From assembly GCA_029213265.1 (NCBI GenBank), contig JARGNG010000006.1:120088-184087 (forward strand): a stretch of DNA of 64,000 nucleotides, written 5' to 3'. The position numbers and the translations under genes are program-made. Of the stretch, positions 7,863-17,656 are shown one piece after another. The notes beneath the pieces were generated by a model. It was not told where the DNA came from. It ran no database searches and worked only from the letters and a program-made list of their open reading frames with translations. Numbering within the stretch: position 1 is the first letter of the stretch; each line of letters begins with the position of its first letter. The stretch is from Verrucomicrobiales bacterium. Lineage in GTDB: Bacteria > Verrucomicrobiota > Verrucomicrobiia > Verrucomicrobiales > DEV007.

Positions 7863-8857
7863 AAAATACCCTTTCATCCATTCGTTCGAGCGAGGCCGGT
7901 TTTTCCCTTTTTGAAATCGCTGTAGCGATGGCGATTCTGAGTCTCATTGCCGGCACTGTTCTTTCCCTGCTTTGGCAGGCAGGGGATACGGCGGCGGAGA
8001 TTCGTTACCTCGATCGGCGCGATGAAGAAATCAATCGCTTCGTAGCTTTGTTGAGGGAGTCCATCGAAGGGCTTCCGCCGGAGGCGACCATGGCGATGAC
8101 TCCTGCTTCAGAAACGGAGTCCGGGTACGATGAGCTGAAACTGGAAAACGCATCGACGGCCTTTGTCTTCGGCGAAACGGTTGGCAATGCGACCGAGGTC
8201 TATATAGCCCTTCGGCCCGGAAAAGAGCTTCCTTCCGGGGAGGCTGCCTTTGATCTGGCGATCAGCCGGGACGATTTTGCCCCCGATGATGCGGATGGTT
8301 CCGGAATGGTTTTCAATGCCGGAGCGGACGATTTTCTCGAAGAGGATGACGAAGGCCGGTTCTGGTTGCCCTTGCTGAGCGGTCTTTCGGGAGCTGTCTG
8401 GCGCTTTTGGGATGAGGAGCAGCAGGAGTGGATGGAAGAATGGACCGACGAAGAGAAACTGCCGCCACTCATGGAGTTTTCGCTCCTCGATGCGGGCATG
8501 ACGATTCCTTCAACGATTGTGCTCCAGGTGCCGGATCGGCTTGTTGATCCGGAGGCGGCAGCACAGGCACAGACTGCCGCTCAGGGGCAGCAGTCGGTCA
8601 CAAGTTCGTCAGCGAATAATGACAGTAGAGGCTCGAGCGGTCGTGGCAGAGGTGATGGCAAAGGCGACGGTCGTGGCGGAGGTGATGGCAAAGGCGACGG
8701 TCGTGGCGGAGGTGATGGCAAAGGCGATGGTCGTGGCGATGGTCGTGGCGATGGTCGTGGTGATGGTGGAAATCGAGGGGGAGGCGGTCCTCCGGGAGGC
8801 GGGCGTTCCGGAGGAAATGCTCCTGCCGCTGGAAATCCGGGAGGTGGAAACCGATGA
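7859..8857 (+). CDS. gspJ: Type II secretion minor pseudopilin GspJ-like with Gly/Asp/Arg repeat tail
   Basis: Minor pseudopilin of 332 residues, longer than usual for GspJ (about 200). The N-terminus has SEAGFSLFEIAVAMAILSLIAG, a prepilin motif with Glu at +5. Residues 30-250 form the expected globular part, including AVWRFWDEEQQEWMEEW. From about residue 255 the protein becomes a low-complexity tail of GDGKGDGRGG and GDGRGDG units followed by Gly/Pro/Asn-rich sequence. This tail is encoded by nested tandem DNA repeats at 8641-8766. Asp-Gly-rich repeats could bind calcium or be a flexible extracellular tether; this is inference. ATGA overlaps link it to genes on both sides. Confidence 0.8.
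   Translation: MKNTLSSIRSSEAGFSLFEIAVAMAILSLIAGTVLSLLWQAGDTAAEIRYLDRRDEEINRFVALLRESIEGLPPEATMAMTPASETESGYDELKLENASTAFVFGETVGNATEVYIALRPGKELPSGEAAFDLAISRDDFAPDDADGSGMVFNAGADDFLEEDDEGRFWLPLLSGLSGAVWRFWDEEQQEWMEEWTDEEKLPPLMEFSLLDAGMTIPSTIVLQVPDRLVDPEAAAQAQTAAQGQQSVTSSSANNDSRGSSGRGRGDGKGDGRGGGDGKGDGRGGGDGKGDGRGDGRGDGRGDGGNRGGGGPPGGGRSGGNAPAAGNPGGGNR
8641..8766 (+). repeat. Nested 30-bp and 12-bp tandem repeats inside gspJ
   Basis: Three consecutive 30-bp units begin at 8641, 8671 and 8701, each opening with TCGTGGC and containing GGTGATGGCAAAGGCGA. Three 12-bp units (TCGTGGCGATGG, the last with one change) follow at 8731, 8743 and 8755. The 12-bp unit is a shortened form of the 30-bp unit. All are in frame (30 and 12 are multiples of 3), so copy-number change would alter tail length without a frameshift. 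Confidence 0.9.
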
Positions 8858-9792
8858 AGCTCGCAACACGGGAACGTAAAAGGGAGGCGGGCTTTGCCCT
8901 TCTTCTGGTCATGGTTTGCATTATGGCACTGACTCTGATCGTGGCGGGACTTTGGGAATCTTCCCAGTCAGGTTGGGAGGAAAATTCGATGGAGCGGGCG
9001 CAATATCAGGCCGGGTTACTCGCGGAAAGCGGCATTTCCCTTGCGCTGCATCCTGACATCGAACCGGGAGACCAGGCTTTGCGCCACGAAATGGCGCCGG
9101 GTCTCAGTTTTGAAGTGTTGATCACGAGCGAGGAGTCAAAGATTCCGGTAAACAGTCTCACGGAGGAGGCGTGGAGGAATGCGACGGTTGAGCTGTTTGT
9201 CTCGTGGGGACTTGATGCTGCTACTGCCAGCGTGGCTGCCGATTCCCTCGCGGACTGGATCGACGAGGATTCGGACGCTCTTCCAAACGGAGCCGAGAAT
9301 TCCTACTACTCCGGTTTTGACTTTCCGGAGTATCCCGGGAACGGGCCGTTTACGAATATCGAGCAAATGCTCTTTGTCGCGGGGATGGATCAAGTCGCCC
9401 GTTTTCAGCCAATGTGGAGGGATTATTTCACCATTTTCAGCGACGGCCTCGTTGACCTCAATGCGGCGCCCTGGGAGATTATTGTTGCTCTGACGGGCAC
9501 AACACAGGATTCGGCGATGAATTTCGTAGCGGTTCGTAACGGCGATGACGGGATCGAGGGCACCATCGATGACTACGTGTTTGAAGATGTCGGTGAGGTG
9601 CAGTCCCTCCTGGGGATTTCTGATAGCGAATGGACAGAGATCAGCAGTCTTGTGAGTCTTTTTGGCGGAGTGACGCGAATCGAAAGCACGGGGCGGGTCG
9701 GGGAGTTTGAAGAAACCAGAATCGTTCTGGCGCGGGAGGCGGAAGGAAATTCGGAAGTCAGTTTCATCGTTTTGGCGAGGTTTCGGGAGTGA
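8854..9792 (+). CDS. gspK: Type II secretion minor pseudopilin GspK-like
   Basis: A 312-residue protein of the size of GspK. The leader KREAG precedes FALLLVMVCIMALTLIVAG, a pseudopilin helix without Glu at +5, which is characteristic of GspK, the tip subunit. The body contains the helical segment SLADWIDEDSDALPNGAE followed by YY, matching the GspK region that binds metal and forms the helical domain, and LVDLNAAPWEIIVALTG, a helix-hairpin-helix-like stretch also found in GspK. Its ATG overlaps the gspJ stop (ATGA). Last gene of the gsp operon. Confidence 0.87.
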   Translation: MKLATRERKREAGFALLLVMVCIMALTLIVAGLWESSQSGWEENSMERAQYQAGLLAESGISLALHPDIEPGDQALRHEMAPGLSFEVLITSEESKIPVNSLTEEAWRNATVELFVSWGLDAATASVAADSLADWIDEDSDALPNGAENSYYSGFDFPEYPGNGPFTNIEQMLFVAGMDQVARFQPMWRDYFTIFSDGLVDLNAAPWEIIVALTGTTQDSAMNFVAVRNGDDGIEGTIDDYVFEDVGEVQSLLGISDSEWTEISSLVSLFGGVTRIESTGRVGEFEETRIVLAREAEGNSEVSFIVLARFRE

Positions 9793-9837
9793 TCTTTACC
9801 GGTTGAGACCTCGCCTGCTCTGCGCTTTGCTTGCAGA

Positions 9838-10512
9838 GTGAAAATCGACATCATTACGATCTTTCCGGAGATTGCCGAGGCTCCACTTCGTTCCAGCATT
9901 ATGGGGCGGGCGGTTGAGTCCGGTGTTGTGGAGTTCGGCTTTCACAATTTGCGTGATTTTACTTCCGACAAGCACCGGCAGGTCGATGACATTCCCTACG
10001 GGGGCGGTCCCGGGATGGTGATGAAGCCGGAACCGTTTTTTGAAGCGGTCGAGTCCTTGCGAACCGACGAGTCCAAAGTGCTTTTGATGACGCCCCAGGG
10101 AAGTCCTTTTGTTCAGGCAAAGGCGGTGGAACTGGCAGTCGTGCCGCATCTCATCATTCTCTGCGGGCATTACGAGGGGGTGGATCACCGGGTCGTTGAA
10201 GCTCTCGTTGATGAAGAGATCTCCATCGGTGATTACGTGCTTACCAATGGAACCCTGGCTGCCGCAGTGATTGCCGATGCCGTAGTTCGACTGATTCCGG
10301 GGGTTCTCGGGGACGAGAGATCCTCAGAAGAAGAGTCGTTTTCCGGAGACGGCTCCCGGATCGAGGCACCCCACTATACGCGACCGGCCGAGTTCCGCGG
10401 TCGCGAGGTTCCCCCGGTTCTTCTCTCGGGTCATCATGCCGAGATTGAAAAGTGGAGATTGCAAATGTCGGAGCAAAGAACGAAAGAAAACCGTCCCGAT
10501 CTCCTCGATTGA
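9838..10512 (+). CDS. trmD: tRNA (guanine-N1)-methyltransferase TrmD
   Basis: SPOUT-class enzyme that methylates G37 of tRNAs to prevent frameshifting. It starts with the family opening MKIDIITIFPE from a GTG codon at 9838. DIPYGGGPGMVMKPEPFFEA, the knot motifs LCGHYEGVDHRV and EEISIGDYVLTNGTLAAAV, and the C-terminal LLSGHHAEIEKWR are all present. 224 residues is normal. It lies 45 bp after gspK and is not beside rimM, rpsP or rplS here, unlike the arrangement in many bacteria. Confidence 0.97.
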   Translation: MKIDIITIFPEIAEAPLRSSIMGRAVESGVVEFGFHNLRDFTSDKHRQVDDIPYGGGPGMVMKPEPFFEAVESLRTDESKVLLMTPQGSPFVQAKAVELAVVPHLIILCGHYEGVDHRVVEALVDEEISIGDYVLTNGTLAAAVIADAVVRLIPGVLGDERSSEEESFSGDGSRIEAPHYTRPAEFRGREVPPVLLSGHHAEIEKWRLQMSEQRTKENRPDLLD

Positions 10513-11230
10513 ACCGCTGAATCCATTGAATACTCTCGAGAAACTTCATTTTCTTCATCGAGCCTATCGGTACCGTTACCGTTCGGAGAAGTTCTCGGTG
10601 CAATACATGCTCTCTCAACTCACAAAGGGGGACACCGTATTCGATATCGGCGCAAATCGCGGTCTCTATTCCTATTGGATGGCGAAAGCGGTGGGGCCTT
10701 CCGGAAACGTATTTTCTTTTGAGCCGCAGCCGGAAATGCAGGAGCAACTCAATGCCATGCGGACCCGGTTTCGCTTGCCCATGATCGAAGTCGTTCCCAA
10801 CGGACTCTCGAGCGAGCCCGGCGTTCTCACAATGAAGCGGCCTGAATACAACTGGGGGGGCGCCAGTTTCGAGGAGCGCGAGCACTCCTGCGAGATGGAT
10901 GTATTCGAAGTGGGCGTGATCCGGCTGGATGACTTTGTGGAAGAGCGGGGCATCAGCGGGGTGAAATTTGTGAAATGTGACGTGGAGGGCCACGAGTTGA
11001 AGGTCTTTCAGGGAGGGGAGAAGTTCCTGAAGACGCAGCAGCCGGTCTTACTTTTCGAGTGCGATGATGCCGATGACCCCGACTGCGAAGTTTTTTCGTA
11101 TCTGAAAGAGATCGGTTATCGCGGGTTCTGCTTTCACAACGGACTCAGCCCGATTGAGAAGTATGCAAAACTCAAACCGGAGTTGGACCCGAAAGCGGTG
11201 AAGGACTTTGTGTTCCTTGCCGGCGAGTGA
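10436..11230 (+). CDS. FkbM-family methyltransferase
   Basis: Class I SAM-dependent methyltransferase of the FkbM family. The SAM-binding motif VFDIGANRGLYSYWMAKA is followed by FSFEPQPEM, and further on KCDVEGHELKVFQGGEKFL and PVLLFECDD, the standard FkbM sequence of motifs. Such enzymes O-methylate sugars or secondary metabolites; the substrate here is unknown. The first ATG (10436) makes a 77-bp overlap with trmD and gives about 30 residues without family features. A TTG at 10526 (before NTLEKLHFLHRAYRYRYRS) would remove the overlap and may be the true start. Confidence 0.85.
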   Translation: MPRLKSGDCKCRSKERKKTVPISSIEPLNPLNTLEKLHFLHRAYRYRYRSEKFSVQYMLSQLTKGDTVFDIGANRGLYSYWMAKAVGPSGNVFSFEPQPEMQEQLNAMRTRFRLPMIEVVPNGLSSEPGVLTMKRPEYNWGGASFEEREHSCEMDVFEVGVIRLDDFVEERGISGVKFVKCDVEGHELKVFQGGEKFLKTQQPVLLFECDDADDPDCEVFSYLKEIGYRGFCFHNGLSPIEKYAKLKPELDPKAVKDFVFLAGE

Positions 11231-11237
11231 GCCGGTG

Positions 11238-12515
11238 CTATTGCACTCCCGCCGCCTGAAGGATTCCGGCTGCCTTGTGGAGTGTTTCCTCCCATTCCAT
11301 TTCCGGATCGGAGTCGGCCACGATTCCCGCACCGACGTGGAAATGGAGGGTTTCCCCTTCCAGAATCGCTGTCCGGATGGCGATATTGAATCGCGATTCC
11401 CCGTTGAATCCAAAGCATCCGATCGCTCCGGTGTAGAGCGCGCGATCTACCGCCTCCAGCTCTTCAATGATTTCCCGGGCGCGCTTTTTCGGGGCTCCGG
11501 TGATGCTTCCGCCGGGAAAGCAGGCTCTCAGTGCTTCGATGTGATCGACCTCCGAACGCAGAGTCCCTTCCACGGTGGAGACGAGGTGGAAAACCTGCGC
11601 GAACCGTTCGAGCTTGAGCAATTCCGTGGCTTCGACGGACCCGAATTCGCAGATTTGCCCGAGATCATTGCGCTCCAGATCGGTGATCATGATGAGCTCG
11701 GCGAGTTCTTTTGAAGAGGTCAGTAAATCATAGGCAGATTTTTCATCCTTTTCCCGATCCCGGAAGCGAGGCCGGGTCCCTTTGATCGGGCGGGTTTGAA
11801 TGGTTTTTCCGCTCAAGCTCAGAAACAGTTCCGGAGAGGAGGAAAGGATCGTTTTCTTTTCCTGGCGAAGAAAGGCGGAGTAGGGAGCCGGGGAGCGACC
11901 CCGGAGGTTTTCATAGAGCGTAAAGCTGTCGAATTGGGGGGGCACTTTTGTCGAGAATTGATGGGACAAATTGACCTGGTAGATATCTCCTGCGGTGATG
12001 TAGTCCTGCGCTTTTTCGACCATGCTACAGAAACGGTCCTTCGAGATTCCGGAGGCAAATCCAATCCGGTCCAATTCCCCCAGGTGCGATGGAGGTCCGA
12101 CCAGTCTTTTCTCTGAGAGTCGCCCGAATTCGAACCAGGTTTCTTCGTGATGATCAAAAACGAGGCATTCCCCGTAGATACCGAATTCGAAATCGCCCTC
12201 ATAGCCTACCGTCCCGTAGAGTCCATCCGTGGGGAATCCGAGATCGGGGGTGGAGTGACTTGCCCGGGAATGGAGGGCATGGGTTTGCCGGAGCGTTTCA
12301 AAATCGGCAGGATCGAACAGATTTCCGCGAATGATCTCCACGGGACAAGCCGCGAGGAGCGAAAACCGGTCTCTCCCGCCCGGAGATGAGATTCCGTCGG
12401 CAGAGGAGGAATCGAGAAACACAAAGCCCGGCAGATGGCAAAGCTCTCCGGCCAGGTCTGCAGGGAGGGGGAGTCCGGGCCTTTTTTCAACAAGGCTGTA
12501 GGATGCGGTCGCCAT
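11238..12515 (-). CDS. pabB: Aminodeoxychorismate synthase component I (PabB)
   Basis: Chorismate-binding enzyme that aminates chorismate to 4-amino-4-deoxychorismate for folate synthesis, with an amidotransferase partner (PabA/TrpG) not present in this window. The C-terminal two thirds show the chorismate-binding signatures: GDIYQVNLSHQF, TRPIKGTRPR, ELIMITDLERNDLG, CFPGGSITGAPKKRA and YTGAIGCFGFNG. At about 425 residues it is a stand-alone PabB. PIKGTRPR with Lys is typical of PabB and argues against anthranilate synthase TrpE. Start ATG 12515; a GTG at 12524 is also in frame. Convergent with the FkbM gene, with 7 bp between the stops. Confidence 0.9.
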   Translation of the reverse strand: MATASYSLVEKRPGLPLPADLAGELCHLPGFVFLDSSSADGISSPGGRDRFSLLAACPVEIIRGNLFDPADFETLRQTHALHSRASHSTPDLGFPTDGLYGTVGYEGDFEFGIYGECLVFDHHEETWFEFGRLSEKRLVGPPSHLGELDRIGFASGISKDRFCSMVEKAQDYITAGDIYQVNLSHQFSTKVPPQFDSFTLYENLRGRSPAPYSAFLRQEKKTILSSSPELFLSLSGKTIQTRPIKGTRPRFRDREKDEKSAYDLLTSSKELAELIMITDLERNDLGQICEFGSVEATELLKLERFAQVFHLVSTVEGTLRSEVDHIEALRACFPGGSITGAPKKRAREIIEELEAVDRALYTGAIGCFGFNGESRFNIAIRTAILEGETLHFHVGAGIVADSDPEMEWEETLHKAAGILQAAGVQ

Positions 12516-12680
12516 GGGGAACACTTCGGAGAAGAAGCCTCATCTTTAGAGCTTCTCCAGCGAAAAATGTTCAATTTGGCGGATCTGTGCGGGTCTGCGA
12601 TCAATGACGCGCCTTTCTGTCCGCAGTCCCGCCACCCGAAAGGGATGGAAAGGCGGTGCGAAATGCAGGACACTTAGCGA

Positions 12681-15600
12681 ATGGAAAATCGTTTTTTTAG
12701 AAGCGCCCGGGTTTTCGTGCTCTCCGCACTGGTTCCTATTGCCCTTCATTCAGAGGAAGAAATCGATTTCAATCGCGACATTCGTCCTCTTCTCTCGAAC
12801 CGGTGCAACGCCTGTCACGGACCCGACGAGGAGGAGCGCAAGGCGGATCTCCGCTTTGACACGCGGGAAGGGGCCATGATGGACCTGGGCGGATACCAGG
12901 CTCTCGTTCCGGGAGATCCTGCGGCCAGCGAGCTTTTCTACCGGATTACGACGGACGATGAGGACGATCTCATGCCTCCGCCCGACAAGGGGCCACGCTT
13001 TACGGAAGCGGAAGTGGAGCTGATTCGTCGTTGGATCAAGCAGGGCGGTGAATATGCGATGCATTGGTCCTATCAGCCCTTGAAGCGTCCGGAGTTGCCA
13101 AAGGCAGGTGATTCCAACCATCCGGTTGACCGCTTCATTCGCGCGCGGTTGGAGAAAGAGGGACTCGAGCCGGCTCCCCGGGCGGACCGGTTGACCTTGG
13201 CGCGGCGGCTCTCGCTTGATCTGACGGGGCTGCCCCCCACCTGGGAGGAAGCGGCGGCTTTTCGGGATGATTCTTCCGCGGGGGCTGTTGAAACCTATGT
13301 AGATCATCTCCTGGCAAAACCCTCTTTCGGCGAACGATGGTCCCGGGTATGGCTCGATCTGGCACGGTATGCCGATTCGGCCGGCTATGCGGATGATCCT
13401 CCCCGGACGATTTGGGCATTCCGGGACTATGTGATTCGCTCTTTCAACGAGAACAAGCCCTTCGATCAATTTACGATTGAGCAAATCGCTGGCGATTTGC
13501 TTCCTGATCCTACGGACGAACAACTCATCGCGACGGCTTTCCATCGCAATACCCTGACGAACAACGAGGGCGGAACCAACGATGAAGAGTTTCGAAATGT
13601 TGCGGTTGTCGACCGGGTCAATACCACGATGGCCGTATGGATGGGAACCACGATGGCCTGCGCGCAGTGTCACACCCACAAGTATGATCCCCTGACCCAC
13701 CTCGAATACTTTCAGCTCTTTGATTTTTTTAATCAGAGCGCCGACATGGATAAGAAAGATGAGGCGCCGTTCCACGAAGTCTGGACAGACGAACAGAGGG
13801 CGAGGAAAAAGGAGCTGGAGTCCGAAATCTCTTCCTTGAAGAAAGCACTGCAGACCGTAACGCCGGAGATGGAGAAGGCGCAGCAGCTCTGGGAGCAGAA
13901 GTGGCAGCGGTCCTTCACCTGGCGGAATGAATCCCCGCAAATTGTGAGCGCAAAGTCGGCCCAACTGGAAGTCTCCGGTGATGGCTCGATCGAGGCGAAG
14001 ACGAAAGAGGCGACGGACCGCTACGAGTTGTCGTTCGATGTCAGTCAGTTCGGAGCTCCTGTATCGACGGGGCTGAGACTGGAGGTCCCGGCGGAGCAGA
14101 CTTCAAACTTTGTGATCAGCAATGCGAGCGCGGTCTACGAATCGCCCAGTGCGAGCGAAGGAAGAAAAGGGAAATTCGTCCGTGTGGATCTACCGGGCAA
14201 GGGTCGCATTCTCCACCTCGCTGAAATTGAAGTTTTCAGCGGAGGAAAAAACGTCGCCGGCGAGGCGGCCGTGGAAATGAGCTCACTCTACAACAATGCC
14301 GTCGGGGCACGGGCCATCGATGGGAACACGGACGGTGATTACAAGTCCCTCAGTGTTTTTCACACCTCGACCGAGGACAACCCGTGGGTAGAACTTGAGT
14401 TTCCTCGGGAAGTATCGATCGATGAGATCAAATTGTGGAATCGAACGGACGGGGGGGAATCGATTCGGTCCCGGGTCCGAGGCTATCGGGTCAGCATTCT
14501 CGATGCGAATCGCAAAGAGGTTTTCACGGAAACTCCGGATGCAATTCCGTCACCGGCTCATTCAGTGGAAGTTTCCGGACGCCGCCAGATCAAGTTTTCT
14601 CTCGCCAGCGCCAGTTACGAGCAGGCAGGATTTCCGGCAGCGTCTGTAATTGCGGCGGCGGATAAGAAGTCCAAGCCAAAAGGCTGGGCGATTGGCGGGG
14701 GCACCGGAAAGCCCCAGGAGCTGATGTTGGTATTTGCGGAGCCGTTTTCAGAAGAGAAGGGGACTCTTTCCCTGATCCTCTCCCAGGAATCCCCGTACGA
14801 AAACCACCTCCTGAAGAAATTTCGCGTCAGCCTGACCAGCGAAAACCGGCTCTCGCAATGGGCGGGAATCCCCGGCAAGGTGAGGAATTCTCTGAGCAAA
14901 AATGATCGCTCGGAGGCAGAGGGAAAAGCAGTTCGTGACTATTTCCTCACGATTGCTCCCTCGCTCGCCGATGCGAGAACCCGGTTGGCTTCGAGGGAAA
15001 CCGAGATGAAAAAGTTGAAGCCGATGACCACCGTTCCCGTGCTCGCGGAACTCCCGAAGGATAAAAATCGCGAAACTCACATCCACTTGAGGGGCAGCTA
15101 CATGAGTCTTGGCGAAAAAGCGACCGCAGGAGTTCCGGCTGTTTTTCATCCCCTGCGAGACGATCTTCCCCTCAACCGGCTTGCGCTTGCTCACTGGCTT
15201 GTTGATTCCGAAAACCCGATGACCCCGCGCGTCGTCGCGAACCGATTCTGGGAGCAGCTGTTCGGAATCGGGATTGTCGAAACGAGCGAGGAATTCGGGT
15301 CTCAGGGTGAGCTGCCGAGCCACCCTGAGTTGCTGGAATGGCTTGCTGTGGAATTGCGCGGCGGAGGATGGAATGTGAAGGAATTTCTCAAGCTTCTCGT
15401 GACCTCGGAAGCCTATTTGCAATCTTCTCACGTCGATCCTGATGTGATCGCGAAAGATCCCTACAACAGGCTTCTGGAGCGGGGACCGAGATTCCGGATT
15501 TCGGCCGAGATGGTTCGCGATCAGGCGCTCGCGATATCCGGATTGCTGAGTGAGAAAATGTTTGGTCCGCCGGTGAACCCACCGCAGCCGGAGCTGGGAC

Positions 15601-16112
15601 TGAAAGCCGCCTTTGGGTCGGGAACTGATTGGGTGACCAGCAAAGGGGAGGATCGCTATCGTCGCGGCATTTATACGCGATGGAGGCGGTCGAGTCCGTA
15701 TCCGTCCATGGCGACCTTTGACGCGCCGAACCGGGAGGTCTGCACCGTTCGCCGGGGACGGACGAACACGCCGCTGCAAGCACTCGTCACGATGAACGAT
15801 CCTGTCTATGTCGAAGCGGCGCAGTCCTGGGGAAGGAATGCAATCGAGCGGGATGGAACCCTTGGGGAACAAATTGCGGCCGCATTCCGGGAAGCTCTAA
15901 TCCGGGAACCGAAACCGGAGGAAGTGCAGCGTCTTGTTCAGCTCTACCGCGAGATTTATCCGCTCTATCAGGAAAAGCCTGACGAAGCGAAAAAAATGGC
16001 CGAAGAGCCGATCGGGGCAGCGCCGGAAGGCGCGGATGTGGCAGCGTTGGCTGCCTGGACCGTGGTTGGCAACGTCGTCCTGAATCTCGATGAACTCTTT
16101 CTGAAACGCTGA
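12681..16112 (+). CDS. PSD1-type cytochrome c / DUF1549 / DUF1553 protein with discoidin-like insert
   Basis: Large (1143 aa) exported protein of a family abundant in Planctomycetes and Verrucomicrobia. The N-terminal signal ([18 protein letters not shown]) is followed by a cytochrome-c domain with CNACH at 42-46. A DUF1549 region (about 120-350) follows, with [21 protein letters not shown] and a second heme-like motif [11 protein letters not shown] (about 328). A middle insert (about 400-680) resembles an F5/8 type C (discoidin) sugar-binding module: [12 protein letters not shown], then [20 protein letters not shown]. The C-terminal DUF1553 contains [15 protein letters not shown] and [18 protein letters not shown]. 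These proteins usually pair with DUF1501 proteins, as here 11 bp downstream. Probably periplasmic and involved in handling sulfated or complex polysaccharide; the exact reaction is not established. Confidence 0.93.
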   Translation: MENRFFRSARVFVLSALVPIALHSEEEIDFNRDIRPLLSNRCNACHGPDEEERKADLRFDTREGAMMDLGGYQALVPGDPAASELFYRITTDDEDDLMPPPDKGPRFTEAEVELIRRWIKQGGEYAMHWSYQPLKRPELPKAGDSNHPVDRFIRARLEKEGLEPAPRADRLTLARRLSLDLTGLPPTWEEAAAFRDDSSAGAVETYVDHLLAKPSFGERWSRVWLDLARYADSAGYADDPPRTIWAFRDYVIRSFNENKPFDQFTIEQIAGDLLPDPTDEQLIATAFHRNTLTNNEGGTNDEEFRNVAVVDRVNTTMAVWMGTTMACAQCHTHKYDPLTHLEYFQLFDFFNQSADMDKKDEAPFHEVWTDEQRARKKELESEISSLKKALQTVTPEMEKAQQLWEQKWQRSFTWRNESPQIVSAKSAQLEVSGDGSIEAKTKEATDRYELSFDVSQFGAPVSTGLRLEVPAEQTSNFVISNASAVYESPSASEGRKGKFVRVDLPGKGRILHLAEIEVFSGGKNVAGEAAVEMSSLYNNAVGARAIDGNTDGDYKSLSVFHTSTEDNPWVELEFPREVSIDEIKLWNRTDGGESIRSRVRGYRVSILDANRKEVFTETPDAIPSPAHSVEVSGRRQIKFSLASASYEQAGFPAASVIAAADKKSKPKGWAIGGGTGKPQELMLVFAEPFSEEKGTLSLILSQESPYENHLLKKFRVSLTSENRLSQWAGIPGKVRNSLSKNDRSEAEGKAVRDYFLTIAPSLADARTRLASRETEMKKLKPMTTVPVLAELPKDKNRETHIHLRGSYMSLGEKATAGVPAVFHPLRDDLPLNRLALAHWLVDSENPMTPRVVANRFWEQLFGIGIVETSEEFGSQGELPSHPELLEWLAVELRGGGWNVKEFLKLLVTSEAYLQSSHVDPDVIAKDPYNRLLERGPRFRISAEMVRDQALAISGLLSEKMFGPPVNPPQPELGLKAAFGSGTDWVTSKGEDRYRRGIYTRWRRSSPYPSMATFDAPNREVCTVRRGRTNTPLQALVTMNDPVYVEAAQSWGRNAIERDGTLGEQIAAAFREALIREPKPEEVQRLVQLYREIYPLYQEKPDEAKKMAEEPIGAAPEGADVAALAAWTVVGNVVLNLDELFLKR

Positions 16113-16123
16113 TCTGATTTCTG

Positions 16124-17581
16124 ATGGACCCCACACTTGAAAAAATCCAACTGGCGACCCGTCGTCATTTTCTCCGTCACTCCACTGCCGGACTGGGAGG
16201 TATTGCCTTGAATGCGCTCCTCGCGGAAGAGCTCGGAGCTGCGGATGCTTCGTCGTTGGTTGAGAATCCCCTGGCCGCGCGGAAGCCGCAATTCCCGGCG
16301 AAAGCGAAGCGGGTGATCTATCTGCACATGACCGGCTCCCCGCCGAATCTGGACATGTTTGACTACAAGCCGGAACTGGTGAAGCGGGACGATCAGGATT
16401 GCCCCGACCAGTTTCTGGAGGGGAGGGAGTTCGCCTTCACCTCGGGCGTTCCCAAGTTGATGGGATCTCCCAGGAAGTGGGGGCAATATGGAGAGTCGGG
16501 CATGTGGATGTCGGACGCTGTTCCTCACTTTCACGGTATCGCCGATGATATTAGCATGGTGCATTCGATGCACACCGATCAGTTCAATCATGCGCCGGCC
16601 GAGTTGCTGATCTACACGGGATCACCGGTTTCAGGACGGCCGTCGATTGGATCCTGGGTGACCTATGGACTCGGAACGGAGAACCAGGACCTGCCCGGAT
16701 TCGTCGTTCTCATTTCGAGCGGAACTCAACCCAACGGAGGAAAAAATTCCTTCGGATCCGGATTTCTACCTTCAGTGTATCAGGGAGTGCAGTGCCGTTC
16801 CAAAGGCGACCCTGTTCTTTATTCCTCCAACCCTCCGGGAATGGATCGTTCGATGCGCCGCAAAACTCTCGATGCGCTTCGTGACCTGAATCAAAAGCAG
16901 GCCGAAGAGATGGGTCATCCGGAAACTCTGACGAGGATCTCGCAGTATGAGCTCGCTTTCCGCATGCAGGCTTCGGTTCCGGAGGTCATGGACATTTCGA
17001 AAGAGAAAGCACAAACGCTGGAGGCGTACGGGGCGAAGCCGGGAGAGTCCAGCCTCGCCAACAATTGTCTCCTCGCCCGCCGTCTCGTTGAATCGGGCGT
17101 TCGCTTTGTGCAGCTCTTTGACTGGGGATGGGACTTTCACGGAACACGCTCCGATACGGGTATTACAGATGGTCTCACCACGAAGTGTGCCTCGATGGAC
17201 AAGCCGATCGCCGCCCTCATCAAGGATTTGAAAGAACGGGGTTTGTTCGAAGACACCTTGATCGTGTGGGGCGGAGAGTTTGGAAGAACTCCCTTCCGGG
17301 AAGGTCGGACCGCTAAAAGCAAAGTGATGGGTCGCGATCACTATCCGGATGCCTTTTCCATGTGGATGGCAGGTGGCGGTGTAAAGCAGGGATTCGACTA
17401 CGGTCAGTCTGATGAACTCGGGTTTTCCGTGGCGGAGAACCCGGTCCATATCCATGATCTCCAGGCGACGATTATGCACCTGTTAGGAATGGATCACGAG
17501 AAACTCACCTATCGCTTCCAGGGAAGGGATTACCGCCTCACGGATGTGCACGGGCATGTCGTGAAGGGTCTGCTGGCGTAA
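16124..17581 (+). CDS. DUF1501 protein, Tat-exported (sulfatase-like fold)
   Basis: A 485-residue protein with a twin-arginine signal (ATRRHFLRHSTAGLGGIALNAL). The body shows family landmarks: KAKRVIYLHMTGSPPNLDMFDYKPEL, HSMHTDQFNHAPAELLIYTG, FDWGWDFHG, LIVWGGEFGRTPF, MGRDHYPDAFSMWMAGGGVKQG, and HDLQATIMHLLGMDHEKLTYRFQGRDYRLTDV split across the C-terminus. The DUF1501 fold is related to alkaline phosphatases and sulfatases, and Asp/His residues at these motifs would coordinate metal. It follows the PSD1 gene by 11 bp, the standard pair in this phylum. Catalytic role inferred, not proven. Confidence 0.93.
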   Translation: MDPTLEKIQLATRRHFLRHSTAGLGGIALNALLAEELGAADASSLVENPLAARKPQFPAKAKRVIYLHMTGSPPNLDMFDYKPELVKRDDQDCPDQFLEGREFAFTSGVPKLMGSPRKWGQYGESGMWMSDAVPHFHGIADDISMVHSMHTDQFNHAPAELLIYTGSPVSGRPSIGSWVTYGLGTENQDLPGFVVLISSGTQPNGGKNSFGSGFLPSVYQGVQCRSKGDPVLYSSNPPGMDRSMRRKTLDALRDLNQKQAEEMGHPETLTRISQYELAFRMQASVPEVMDISKEKAQTLEAYGAKPGESSLANNCLLARRLVESGVRFVQLFDWGWDFHGTRSDTGITDGLTTKCASMDKPIAALIKDLKERGLFEDTLIVWGGEFGRTPFREGRTAKSKVMGRDHYPDAFSMWMAGGGVKQGFDYGQSDELGFSVAENPVHIHDLQATIMHLLGMDHEKLTYRFQGRDYRLTDVHGHVVKGLLA

Positions 17582-17656
17582 TCCGACAGTTCGTCGACTG
17601 CGGGCATTGCGGAGAATGTCCCTCCAGGCTTTTGATGGCCGTGGAGTTTGGGATGG

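Noticed and set aside
8641..8766. Possible CRISPR array
   Set aside because: The repeats are directly adjacent without unique spacers and are in frame inside gspJ, so they are coding tandem repeats.
12750..15872. Two long minus-strand open frames (about 400 and 370 codons) inside the PSD1 gene
   Set aside because: They are antisense to intact DUF1549/DUF1553 sequence and show Arg/Pro/His-rich translation typical of shadow frames.
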